From: Acidobacteriota bacterium
GTDB taxonomy: Bacteria > Acidobacteriota > Vicinamibacteria > Fen-336
Direction: 5' to 3'
DNA length: 64,000 bases
Assembly (NCBI GenBank): GCA_011526565.1
Contig: WYBL01000120.1
Location: 19,743-83,742 of the forward strand
Shown here: piece after piece, positions 23,644 to 31,634 of the stretch
Layout: each line of letters begins with the position of its first letter
How positions within the stretch are numbered: the stretch's first letter is position 1
Notes under the pieces: model-generated
Told to the model about the DNA's origin: nothing
The model's database searches: none
What the model saw: the letters and a program-made list of their open reading frames with translations, nothing else
Program-made: the position numbers and the translations under genes

Positions 23644-25764
23644 TTGCCGCTGACCGTCGACTCGCGTCCGCTGCGGCTGCTGGTCCTGGAGCAGGATCCC
23701 GACCTGCGGGCGGTGCTGCAGCGCGAGCTGGCGGCCGGCTTCCCCGCCTCGGCCGTGATCCCCGCATCGTCGTTCGGCGAGCTGCCGGCGCTGCTCGCCG
23801 GGACCGCTCCCGATGCGGTGCTGGCGTCGGACACCGCCGAGGAACCCGCCCTCGGCACCCTGGCCACGGCCCGCGAGGCGTGGCCGGGCGTGCCGGTCGT
23901 GGTGCTGACCGAGCCCGGCAACGAGGACCGCGCGGCGATGGCGATCCGCGCGGGCGCTGCGGACTTCGTGCTCACCGACCGCCTCGGCCGGCTGTGCGCC
24001 GTGATGCTCTCGGCGCTCGAGCGGCGGCGCATGCGCGAGCACTGGGAGCAGGCCCTCGTCGCGCTGCGCGAGAGCGAGGAGCGCTACTCGCTGGCCGCGC
24101 GCGGCGCCAGCGACGGCCTGTGGGACTGGGACCTGCGCACGGGCCGCGTCTACTACTCCGAGCGCTGGAAGACGATGCTGGGCCACGCCGACGCCGACGT
24201 CGGCGACTCGCCCGAGGAGTGGCTGTCGCGGGTACACGCCGACGACCGGGAGGCGCTCGATGCCGCGATCCGCGACCACCTCGAGGGGCGCGTGGCGCAC
24301 TTCGAGGCCGAGTACCGGATGCAGACGGCGGACGGCGAGTGGCGCTGGATGCTGGCCCGCGGCCTCGCGGTGCGCGACGGCGACGGGCGCGCGTACCGGA
24401 TGGCGGGCTCGCAGACGGACGTCTCGCGCCAGAAGCAGGCCGAGGCGCGGCTGCTCCACGACGCGCTGCACGACGCGCTGACCGGCCTCGCCAACCGCAC
24501 GCTGTTCATGGACCGCCTGGAGCAGGCGCTGGCCCGCACCCGGCGCCGCGCCGACTCGCTGCTGGCCGCGATCTACCTCGACCTCGACCAGTTCAAGGTG
24601 GTCAACGACAGCCTCGGCCACACCGTGGGCGACGGGCTGCTGGTGGCGGTCGCGCGCCGGATCAAGAGCTGCCTGCGCCCCGGCGACACCGTGGCCCGGA
24701 TCGGCGGCGACGAGTTCGCGGTGTTCGTCGAGGACGTCGACGACGTCAGCCAGGCGCTGCGCATCGCCGAGCGCATCCACGAGGAGTTCCTGGTCCCCTT
24801 CCACCCGGCGGGCCACGAGGTGTACGCGACCGCCAGCCTGGGCCTGGTGCTGACCGGCGGCGCCTACGAGCGTGCCGAGGAGCTGCTGCGCGACGCCGAC
24901 ATCGCGATGTACCGGGCCAAGCGCGCGGGCCGCGGCCGCACCGAGATCTTCGACAGCTCGATGCACGCCGCGGCGGCCGCCCGCCACCGCCTCGAGAACG
25001 ACCTGCGCCGCGCGGTCGAACGCGGCGAACTGCGGCTCGCCTTCCAGCCGATCGTGCGTCTCGTCGACGGGTCGGTGCAGAGCCTCGAGGCGCTGGTGCG
25101 CTGGCAGCACCCCGAACGCGGGCTGCTGATGCCGCCGGAGTTCATCCCGGTGGCCGAAGAAATGGGCGCGATCGTCCCGGTCGGCGAGTGGGTGCTGCAC
25201 GAGGCCTGCCGCTGCCTGCGCGGCTGGCGCGACGCGTTGTCCGAGGCGGGGGAGGTCACGGTCAGCGTCAACCTCTCGGCCCGCCAGTTCTCCCAGGGTG
25301 ACGTGCTGGCGCTGACCGACGAGACGCTGTCCCACTCCGGGCTGCCGCCCTCGGCGCTGCGGCTGGAGCTGACCGAGAGCGTGGTCATGGAGGACCCGAA
25401 GCAGGCGGCGCGCAAGCTGCATCAGCTCCGCGAGCTGGGCGTGGGCCTCGACATCGACGACTTCGGCACCGGCTACTCGTCGCTGTCCTACCTGCGTCGC
25501 TTCCCGATCGACGCGCTCAAGATCGACCGCTCGTTCGTCGACGGCCTGGGCCAGGACGAGGAGGACCTGGCGATCGTGCGCACGATCGTCACCCTCGCCG
25601 GCAACCTCGGCGTCGACACCATCGCCGAGGGCATCGAGGGCGAGCCGCAGCTCGCCCAGCTCCGCTCGCTCGGCTGCCCGCTGGGCCAGGGCTTCCACTT
25701 CGCGCGGCCACTGTGGCCGGACGACGTGCCCGCCGTGCTACGCGCCGGCTTCGCCGCCGCCTGA
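23644..25764 (+). CDS. REC-like / PAS / GGDEF / EAL cyclic-di-GMP protein
   Basis: 706 residues, TTG start at 23644 three bases after the ligase stop. Domain order: a receiver-like domain (about 10-125), PAS_3 (about 145-270, GLWDWDLRTGRVYYSERW), GGDEF (about 280-440) with intact RIGGDEF at 354-358, then EAL (about 455-700) with EAL at 482-484, LTESVVMED and DDFGTGYSSLSYL. Both catalytic domains look intact, so it could make and break c-di-GMP. The receiver is degenerate: the site that should hold the phospho-Asp reads PDAVLASD, and the switch Lys is Thr in DFVLTDRLGRL. It has no membrane segment. It overlaps the 3' end of the convergent CCA gene by 27 bases. Confidence 0.92.
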   Translation: MPLTVDSRPLRLLVLEQDPDLRAVLQRELAAGFPASAVIPASSFGELPALLAGTAPDAVLASDTAEEPALGTLATAREAWPGVPVVVLTEPGNEDRAAMAIRAGAADFVLTDRLGRLCAVMLSALERRRMREHWEQALVALRESEERYSLAARGASDGLWDWDLRTGRVYYSERWKTMLGHADADVGDSPEEWLSRVHADDREALDAAIRDHLEGRVAHFEAEYRMQTADGEWRWMLARGLAVRDGDGRAYRMAGSQTDVSRQKQAEARLLHDALHDALTGLANRTLFMDRLEQALARTRRRADSLLAAIYLDLDQFKVVNDSLGHTVGDGLLVAVARRIKSCLRPGDTVARIGGDEFAVFVEDVDDVSQALRIAERIHEEFLVPFHPAGHEVYATASLGLVLTGGAYERAEELLRDADIAMYRAKRAGRGRTEIFDSSMHAAAAARHRLENDLRRAVERGELRLAFQPIVRLVDGSVQSLEALVRWQHPERGLLMPPEFIPVAEEMGAIVPVGEWVLHEACRCLRGWRDALSEAGEVTVSVNLSARQFSQGDVLALTDETLSHSGLPPSALRLELTESVVMEDPKQAARKLHQLRELGVGLDIDDFGTGYSSLSYLRRFPIDALKIDRSFVDGLGQDEEDLAIVRTIVTLAGNLGVDTIAEGIEGEPQLAQLRSLGCPLGQGFHFARPLWPDDVPAVLRAGFAAA

Positions 25765-27177
25765 AGCGAGCAGAGCCCGCGCCGCTTGGCGGGCCTCGTC
25801 GGCGCTGTGCAGCTCGCCGTCGAGCTGCCGCTCGTAGAGCGCGGCCAGCAGGCGGCCGACCGCCGGCCCCGGCGCCAGACCCAGGTCCAGCAGGTCGCGC
25901 CCCTGCAGCAGCGGCGCCGGCGCGGAACGCTCGACTTCCAGCGCGCGCACCTTGTCGCGGAACCAGTCCATGGCGTCCGGAGCGAAGCGCCCCGGCTCCC
26001 GCCCGAGGCAGTCGGCGCGGGCCACCCGCTCCAGCAGCTCGGGCTCGCACCTGCGGGCCAGCCGCCGCACCGCCCCGTCGCCGATGCGCTCGCGGTCCTT
26101 GTAGAGCTGGCCGGGCTTGAGGTGGTGCGCGACCAGGGCCTCGACCTGCGCCCGCAGGTCGAACCCGCCGAGCGTGAAGACCTTCCAGCGGTCGAGCAGC
26201 GTGCGGGTCGGCGCGATCCCGGCTTCTTCGTGGCCGGGCGAGCGGATGCGGCCGTCGGCGAAGCGGGTGGTGGCGGGCTTGCCGAGGTCGTGGCACAGCG
26301 CACCGAGCATCACCGCCAGCGCGCGCGGCTTGTCGAGACCCTCGCGCAGCGGCGCCGCCTGGTCGAGCACCTGCAGGGTGTGGACCCAGACGTCACCCTC
26401 CGGGTGCCACTCGGGCTCCTGCGGCGTGACCTTCAGCAGCAGCAGCTCCGGCGCCACGGCCGGCAGCAGGCCCCAGGCGTCGAGCAACGCGAAGCCGATG
26501 GAAGGTCGCAGCGCCTGCAGCAGCAGCTTCTCGATCTCGCCCCACACGCGCTCCGCGGGCAGCTCCACGACCGGCATCCGGCGGCACAGCTCGGCCGTCG
26601 CGGGATCGACGGCGAGATCGTAGCGTGCGGCCATCTGCACGGCGCGCAGCGCGCGCAGCGGGTCGTCACCGAAGGTCGCGGCGTCCACGGCGCGCAGGAG
26701 CCGGCGCTCGAGGTCGTCGCGACCACCGGTCGGATCGAGCAGCTCGCCCGTCTCGGCGTCGAGCGACATCGCGTTGATCGTGAAGTCGCGGCGGCGGGCG
26801 GCCTCGGCGGGCGTCATCGAGGGGTCGCCGGTGACCGCGAAGCCGCGGTGCCCCGGTCCGGTCTTGGAATCGCGGCGGGGCAGCGCGACGTCGACGGCGC
26901 CTTCCACGCCGGCGAGGCCCGACAGCTTGAGGACCGTGAAGGCCTCGCCCACCGCGTGCACCGCGCCGTGACGCTCGAGCACCGCCTGCAGCGCGGGCAG
27001 CGGCAGGCCGAAGACCTCGAGGTCGAAGTCCTTCAGGGGCCGGCCGAGCAGGCCGTCGCGGACCGAGCCGCCGACGAGGAGTGCACGGCCACCCGTGGCG
27101 CGGACATCGCGAACCAGGGTGACGAGGGACGCGGGGAGGGTCGCGCGGAAAGTGGCGAGGGGGTCGGCCGGGGGCAT
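25738..27177 (-). CDS. cca: CCA-adding enzyme / tRNA nucleotidyltransferase with HD domain
   Basis: 479-residue class II nucleotidyltransferase. Start chosen at ATG 27177 ([11 protein letters not shown]); an upstream in-frame GTG/TTG-type extension to 27249 is unlikely because it runs through hairpin sequence. The head domain has GGSVRD at 36-41 and the DxD metal pair D50/D52 in [20 protein letters not shown] and [19 protein letters not shown] are the neck motifs, and an HD phosphohydrolase signature (LCHDLGKP) lies in the C-terminal half. It adds or repairs the 3'-CCA of tRNAs; the HD domain as in E. coli Cca gives phosphatase activity. It converges with the GGDEF-EAL gene. Confidence 0.93.
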   Translation of the reverse strand: MPPADPLATFRATLPASLVTLVRDVRATGGRALLVGGSVRDGLLGRPLKDFDLEVFGLPLPALQAVLERHGAVHAVGEAFTVLKLSGLAGVEGAVDVALPRRDSKTGPGHRGFAVTGDPSMTPAEAARRRDFTINAMSLDAETGELLDPTGGRDDLERRLLRAVDAATFGDDPLRALRAVQMAARYDLAVDPATAELCRRMPVVELPAERVWGEIEKLLLQALRPSIGFALLDAWGLLPAVAPELLLLKVTPQEPEWHPEGDVWVHTLQVLDQAAPLREGLDKPRALAVMLGALCHDLGKPATTRFADGRIRSPGHEEAGIAPTRTLLDRWKVFTLGGFDLRAQVEALVAHHLKPGQLYKDRERIGDGAVRRLARRCEPELLERVARADCLGREPGRFAPDAMDWFRDKVRALEVERSAPAPLLQGRDLLDLGLAPGPAVGRLLAALYERQLDGELHSADEARQAARALLASGGGEAGA

Positions 27178-27207
27178 CCCGAAGCGAAGGCTAGCAGGTG
27201 AACGGCC

Positions 27208-27232
27208 CTTCGACGGGCTTGGCCCGTCGAAG
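27208..27232. repeat. Perfect 11-bp inverted repeat upstream of cca
   Basis: CTTCGACGGGC at 27208-27218 and its exact complement GCCCGTCGAAG at 27222-27232, with a TTG loop. It lies about 30 bases upstream of the cca start and directly beside the terminator at 27233-27267. On its own it has no downstream T run in either direction that would make it a terminator. It may be part of the terminator region or a leader hairpin. Confidence 0.6.
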
Positions 27233-27267
27233 AAAAAGGGCCGGGACACCCTCGCGGGGCCCGGCCC
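27233..27267 (-). terminator. Intrinsic terminator of the TonB receptor gene
   Basis: On the minus strand GGGCCGGG (27267-27260) pairs with CCCGGCCC (27245-27238), and the stem is followed by TTTTT (27237-27233). It lies about 50 bases after the stop of the receptor gene at 27316. This is a standard Rho-independent terminator, and it separates the receptor from cca on the same strand. Confidence 0.72.
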
Positions 27268-27315
27268 TTCGATCAGGTCACGCCGCGGTCAGCGACCGCG
27301 GCGCTGCCGGACGGA

Positions 27316-30219
27316 CTAGAAGCGGAAGCCGGCCGAGAACTGGAACGTGCGCGGCGTAGCGAAGTTCCCGTTGCCCTGCGCCTGGCCGTACACCGGGCCC
27401 TTGGTGTAGGTCGTCGGCAGGCCGAGGCTGTCGAGCGCCCCGGTGGCGTTCGCGGTGATCGTGGTGTTCCAGGTGGTCAGCTTGTCGTTGTTCAGGAAGT
27501 TGCGGACCTCGGCCTTGATGTAGGGCCGGAACTTGCCGATCACCGGAATCTCGTAGTTGAGCGCGAGGTCGAACAGGTGCACGTCCGCGAAGCGCTCGTT
27601 GCCACGGCCCTCGAAGAAGAGGGTCTGCGACGCCGGGAATCCGGCGTACGGCGCCCGGGCACGCTGGATCGCCGTGATCCCGAACGTGGCCGTGTGGCTG
27701 TAGGCGAGGCCGGTGTTGTAGCGCCACAGCACCGAGAGGTCCAGGTTGCCGAACTTGCCCATGTCCAGGTCGTAAGTGGTCCAGGCGCGGGCCTTGTGCT
27801 TCTGGTTGTCGTCGGTGTTGCCGTAGGGGAAGTGACGCTCCTCGGTGTAGAGCTCGGGGCGGTCGCCGATGATCGAGTAGGAGCCCGGCGTGTTGGCGCC
27901 CTCACCCTCGAAGTTGCCCTCGTTCTTGAGCTGGATCGTCCAGTGGCCGGCCACCGTCCAGTTGTCGGTCAGGCGGTAGTTGCCCTGGAACTGCAGGCTC
28001 TGGTACTGGCGCTCGGAGAAGTCCGAGTTGTCGATCACCACGTTGTCGAAGGTGCCGAACGTGCGGCCGTTCTCGACGACCGTGGTGCGGCCCGCGGCCG
28101 TCGGGTTGTCGATGAAGTCCTCGAGCAGGTCGCCCATCTTGCGGTTGGTGTAGATCGCCTTGATCTCGCCCTTGTTGCCGAGGCGGGTGCCGTACTGCAG
28201 GGTCCACTCGGTCGTCTTCGGCGTGGAGAGGTCGTCGGCGAAGAACACGTTCCGGGTCGGGAACGAGCCACCCACTGCCGTCCAGTTGGCGAGCGTGAAG
28301 CCGGGGGTGAAGCCCAGGCCCTGGCCCGCCGGCCCGGTGTAGATGTACTGGATCAGGTTCGGCGTGCCGACGTTCGAGTTGTCGGCGAACTGCGTCTCGG
28401 ACGCCTTGCCCGCGTACTTCGCGTAGGTCGCGTAGAAGCGGTGCTTGCCGTCGCCCGTGACGTCCCACGTCGCGCCGAGGCGCGGCACGAACGAGGAGGT
28501 GTCGGCGCCGGACTGGACCTGGGTCGCGTCGGAGGTCACGTTCTCGAAGCGGAAGCCGATGTTGAAGCTCCAGCGATCGTTCAGCGTCCACCGGTCGTTG
28601 ACGTAGAAGCTGCGGGTGGTCAGGTCGACCTGCGCGCCGCGCACGGGCAGCCACTGCTGCAGCACGGACTGCCCGGGCACGAAGTTGGGGACGATGCGGC
28701 CGTTCGAGATCACCGGCGCGCCGCCCGAGACCACGGGGTCGACGATGAACACGTAGTCGGTCGAGGACTGGCTGTTGCCGCCCGTGCGGGTCGACTGGTA
28801 GTTCTCGAAGCCGAACTTCAGGTCGTGGCGGCCGAAGCTGCTGGTCGACAGGAAGTAGGACAGCGCCGCGGTGATCTGCTTGTTGTCTCGGTTCTCCGGG
28901 TCGGAGTTGTCGAAGTACGGCGCGTTGTAGTGGCGGTTGGCCGGGATGCCGGCGAAGCCGCGGGCCAGGAACGGCGAGTCCACGATGTCCGTGAACGAGC
29001 TGCCCGAGTTGCGGAAGCCGAACTTCTTCTGCGAGTACTGCGCCTCGAAGAACAGGCTCGAGCTGATCACGCCGTTGTAGTTGGCGACGAACAGGTCGTT
29101 CGGCAGCGTGCGGGTGATGATCGTGCGCGGGTCGATCGAGAAGCCGAAGGTCGGCTGGGTCTGCTCGGTCGAGTTCTTCGCGTAGTTGACGGTGATCGTG
29201 TGGTTCGGGTTGATCGAGCCGGTCAGCTTGCCCTCGTAACGCTTGTTGTCGTTCGTGGTCGTGTACGGAATGCCCGTGTTGGGGAAGGTGTTGGTCGTCT
29301 CGGCCACCGGGGTGATGCGGGTGGCGCCGAAGAACCACAGCTTGTCCTTGACGATCGGGCCGCCGAGGGTGCCCTGGTAGACCTTGTTGGTCTTGGAGGT
29401 GTTGGTCTGGTTGCGCTCCTTCTGGAACGGCGTCTCGTCCGTCCAGGCGGAGTTCGTGAAGTCGGTGCGGAAGCTGCCCGAGAAGCTGTTGCCGCCGCGC
29501 TTGGTGATGGCGTTGATGACGCCGCCCGAGAAGCGGCCGTACTCGGCCGAGATGCCGGACGTCAGCACCTGGGTCTCCTCGATCGCGTCCTCGATGAACA
29601 GGTTGTTGGCCGTGCCGAACAGGTTGTCGTTGATGTCGACGCCGTTGAGCAGGAACACGTTGTCGTAGGCGAACGCGCCCGCGATCGTGACCTGGCCGGC
29701 GTTCGGGGTGGCGTCCGTCAGGCCCGGGGCCAGCTCGGCGATCGCGGCCAGGGTGCGGCCCATCGCCAGCTTGTCGACGGACTCGCCCGTGTAGTTGGCG
29801 CCGACCGTGGTGCTGTTGAGCACGGTGGGCGCGGCGGCCGTGACCGTGATCGTCTCCTCGACGCTCTGCACCGACATCGTGGCGTTGATGCTGCGGGTGT
29901 CACCGAGCTGGGCGACGACCGAGCGCTCGACCGTGCCGAACCCCGAGAGCGCGAAAGTCACCTTGTAGGTGCCGGACGGCAGGCCGCGGAAGATGTAGTT
30001 GCCGTTCGCGTCGGAGACGGCAGTGCGCTCGCCCTGCATCGCGGGCGAGGTGACGGTGATCGTCGCGCCGGGCAGCGGCTGCCCGTCGGACGAGGAGACC
30101 GTGCCGCTGATGACGGCGGTCTGCGTGCCCTGCGCGTGGAGATCGGCGGTACCGAAGCCGAAGACCAGCGCGAGGGCCAGGAGCGCCCGGAAGCGGGGCG
30201 ACCTGACGATATTACGCAT
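27316..30219 (-). CDS. TonB-dependent receptor, Oar-like, with carboxypeptidase-regulatory domain
   Basis: 967-residue outer-membrane receptor. A start at 30219 is preferred over 30228, since the AGGAGG site touches the 30228 ATG directly but sits nine bases from the 30219 ATG. Order: signal peptide (FRALLALALVFGFGTADLHA), CarboxypepD_reg-like domain (VISGTVSSSDGQPLPGATI, residues about 30-115), plug (VFLLNGVDINDNLFGTANN), and a beta-barrel ending in the C-terminal Phe of FQFSAGFRF. Oar-like receptors of this type are abundant in Acidobacteriota and import large ligands with TonB energy. The ligand is unknown. It is followed by a terminator and preceded by a short upstream block shared with the second receptor. 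Confidence 0.92.
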   Translation of the reverse strand: MRNIVRSPRFRALLALALVFGFGTADLHAQGTQTAVISGTVSSSDGQPLPGATITVTSPAMQGERTAVSDANGNYIFRGLPSGTYKVTFALSGFGTVERSVVAQLGDTRSINATMSVQSVEETITVTAAAPTVLNSTTVGANYTGESVDKLAMGRTLAAIAELAPGLTDATPNAGQVTIAGAFAYDNVFLLNGVDINDNLFGTANNLFIEDAIEETQVLTSGISAEYGRFSGGVINAITKRGGNSFSGSFRTDFTNSAWTDETPFQKERNQTNTSKTNKVYQGTLGGPIVKDKLWFFGATRITPVAETTNTFPNTGIPYTTTNDNKRYEGKLTGSINPNHTITVNYAKNSTEQTQPTFGFSIDPRTIITRTLPNDLFVANYNGVISSSLFFEAQYSQKKFGFRNSGSSFTDIVDSPFLARGFAGIPANRHYNAPYFDNSDPENRDNKQITAALSYFLSTSSFGRHDLKFGFENYQSTRTGGNSQSSTDYVFIVDPVVSGGAPVISNGRIVPNFVPGQSVLQQWLPVRGAQVDLTTRSFYVNDRWTLNDRWSFNIGFRFENVTSDATQVQSGADTSSFVPRLGATWDVTGDGKHRFYATYAKYAGKASETQFADNSNVGTPNLIQYIYTGPAGQGLGFTPGFTLANWTAVGGSFPTRNVFFADDLSTPKTTEWTLQYGTRLGNKGEIKAIYTNRKMGDLLEDFIDNPTAAGRTTVVENGRTFGTFDNVVIDNSDFSERQYQSLQFQGNYRLTDNWTVAGHWTIQLKNEGNFEGEGANTPGSYSIIGDRPELYTEERHFPYGNTDDNQKHKARAWTTYDLDMGKFGNLDLSVLWRYNTGLAYSHTATFGITAIQRARAPYAGFPASQTLFFEGRGNERFADVHLFDLALNYEIPVIGKFRPYIKAEVRNFLNNDKLTTWNTTITANATGALDSLGLPTTYTKGPVYGQAQGNGNFATPRTFQFSAGFRF

Positions 30220-30273
30220 TGGGGACATCCTCCTCAGTGAGACTGAACCTGGGTTTTCAGAAACAGGTGCGGC

Positions 30274-30314
30274 TCCGCCCCCGGGTCAGAGGCGAGTTGC
30301 ACGCCCAACCGAAT
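30274..30314 (-). promoter_or_regulatory. Upstream blocks shared with the second TonB receptor
   Basis: On the minus strand, CTGACCCGGGGGCGGA (30289-30274), about 55-70 bases before the receptor start, resembles CTGACCCAGGGGGA at 36724-36711 before the other receptor. A second 15-mer, ATTCGGTTGGGCGTG (30314-30300), matches 14 of 15 bases at 36873-36887, in inverted orientation there. These may be binding sites of a shared regulator. No clear -35/-10 pair was found. Confidence 0.4.
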
Positions 30315-30408
30315 AGCAGGCTCCGTGCCAACCTGGCAGCCGCCGTCAGATCACCCCAACGCGCTGATAAAAATGAAGTTAATGGGCTATCCTGAGCAGA
30401 CGTTATTG

Positions 30409-31080
30409 CTATGATTGTTCTCGATCCATAGCGGCGGATCCAGAGGCCGTCGAAGATCCAAGAGACCGGATCAATTGCTCCAGCATCCGACTTTCCGCAC
30501 GCTCCAGAATCTCCCCCAGGGGCTGGAAGTCGAAGCGCCCTGCCGCTTCGCGGGCGGCGGCGAGCGGGGTGGCGTCCGCGGAGTCCAGTCGGGGCAGTCG
30601 TTGCCCGAGGCGCCGCAGGGCCTGCGCCAGGGCGACGTGGGCCAGCCACTCGTTTCCGCCGGGCAACGGCGCGATGTCCATGACCCGGACCCAGGCGAGC
30701 GCAGCGCGGGCCCGCGGCTTGACCTCCGCGAGCCCGGCCGAGCCCAGCCAGGCGCAAAGGTCCTCGAGTCGCGCCGGGACGAACTCCGGTGGCGCCCCGC
30801 CCGCGAGCGGAGTCGTGCGCAGGTCGCCGAGCCCGAGCGCACTCCCCCACGCGCGCACGGTGCCCGCATCCGGCAGCGCCGTCGCCGGCGCCGCCGCCAG
30901 CGCCCGCTCCAGCGCTTCGGCCGTGACCGCGGCGCCCGGCAGCGACGCGACGCCCTCGGCCCAGGCCCGTGTTTCGCGGGCCCGCAGTTCGGCGGCGCTC
31001 ACGGCTCCCGACGCCAGCAGGTCCGCCAGGCGCCGCTCCTGCAGCGCCGCGGCGGGGGCGATCCGCAGCAGCTTGTCCAT
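30409..31080 (-). CDS. Fic-like protein with degenerate active-site motif
   Basis: 223-residue cytoplasmic protein. The region from residue about 85 to 160 follows the layout of Fic/DOC proteins: LRTTPLAGGAPPEFVPARL, then LEDLCAWLGS, then ARAALAWVRVMDIAPLPGGN and a hydrophobic helix. In active Fic enzymes the last part reads HPFxDGNGR; here it is APLPGGNEW (137-145). The catalytic His, the acidic metal ligand and the phosphate-binding Arg are all replaced, so AMP-transfer is not expected. It is transcribed away from the PKD-like gene and toward the TonB receptor. It could be a scaffold, an immunity-type homologue or a decaying gene; the reading frame is intact. Fic membership is judged by eye. 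Confidence 0.58.
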   Translation of the reverse strand: MDKLLRIAPAAALQERRLADLLASGAVSAAELRARETRAWAEGVASLPGAAVTAEALERALAAAPATALPDAGTVRAWGSALGLGDLRTTPLAGGAPPEFVPARLEDLCAWLGSAGLAEVKPRARAALAWVRVMDIAPLPGGNEWLAHVALAQALRRLGQRLPRLDSADATPLAAAREAAGRFDFQPLGEILERAESRMLEQLIRSLGSSTASGSAAMDREQS

Positions 31081-31181
31081 GCCCGCGATTCTCGCCAGCG
31101 CGAGCGGCCCTTACAATCGAAGGAACGTCCCGGGTCGCGCGCAGCGGGGGCTCGCCGCGAGCCGGGCATGGGAATCCGAAG

Positions 31182-31625
31182 ATGAAGCGCGCTTCTGTCG
31201 CCGTCGCCGTGGCCGCATCGCTCGCCCTCGCGTCGCCCGTGGCTCCCGTCGTCCACGCGGCTGCCGCCGAGAAGGGCAAGCGGCCGAAGCTCGAGGTACG
31301 CGTGCTGCCCCGCTTCGGCTTCTCGCCGCTCAACGCGCTGGCGATCGCCGAGCTCAAGGGCGGCGACGATCACGAGGACCTCTACTGCCCCGAGATCGAC
31401 TGGGAGTGGGACGACGGCGGCAGGAGCATCACCGAGCCCGACTGCCCCGCGTACGAGCCGGGCGTGACGAAGATCGAGCGCCGCTTCAGCGCCGAACACC
31501 TGTTCAAGCGGGCGGGCAACTACGCGATCAAGGTGACGCTGCGCCGCAACGGCGACCAGGTCGCGCAGGGCTCGGTGCGGCTCGAGGTCAAGCCCGGCCC
31601 GGGCGACCCGACGATCGAGGAGTAG
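31182..31625 (+). CDS. Small exported protein with PKD-like fold
   Basis: 147-residue secreted protein starting at ATG 31182, with a signal peptide (MKRASVAVAVAASLALASP, cleavage near VVHA). The mature protein has the pattern of a PKD/Ig-like domain: FGFSPLNALAIAELKGG, YCPEIDWEWDDGG, HLFKRAGNYAIKVTLR and a final strand SVRLEV. Two Cys (in LYCPE and EPDCPAY) could form a disulfide. The function is unknown. It lies nine bases before a polytopic membrane protein gene and is probably cotranscribed with it. Confidence 0.72.
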   Translation: MKRASVAVAVAASLALASPVAPVVHAAAAEKGKRPKLEVRVLPRFGFSPLNALAIAELKGGDDHEDLYCPEIDWEWDDGGRSITEPDCPAYEPGVTKIERRFSAEHLFKRAGNYAIKVTLRRNGDQVAQGSVRLEVKPGPGDPTIEE

Positions 31626-31634
31626 CGGAGGCGC

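Noticed and set aside
22447..25698. Long antisense frame opposite the ATP-grasp and GGDEF-EAL genes
   Set aside because: Over 1000 codons but composition typical of antisense GC-rich frames, and it spans two unrelated real genes.
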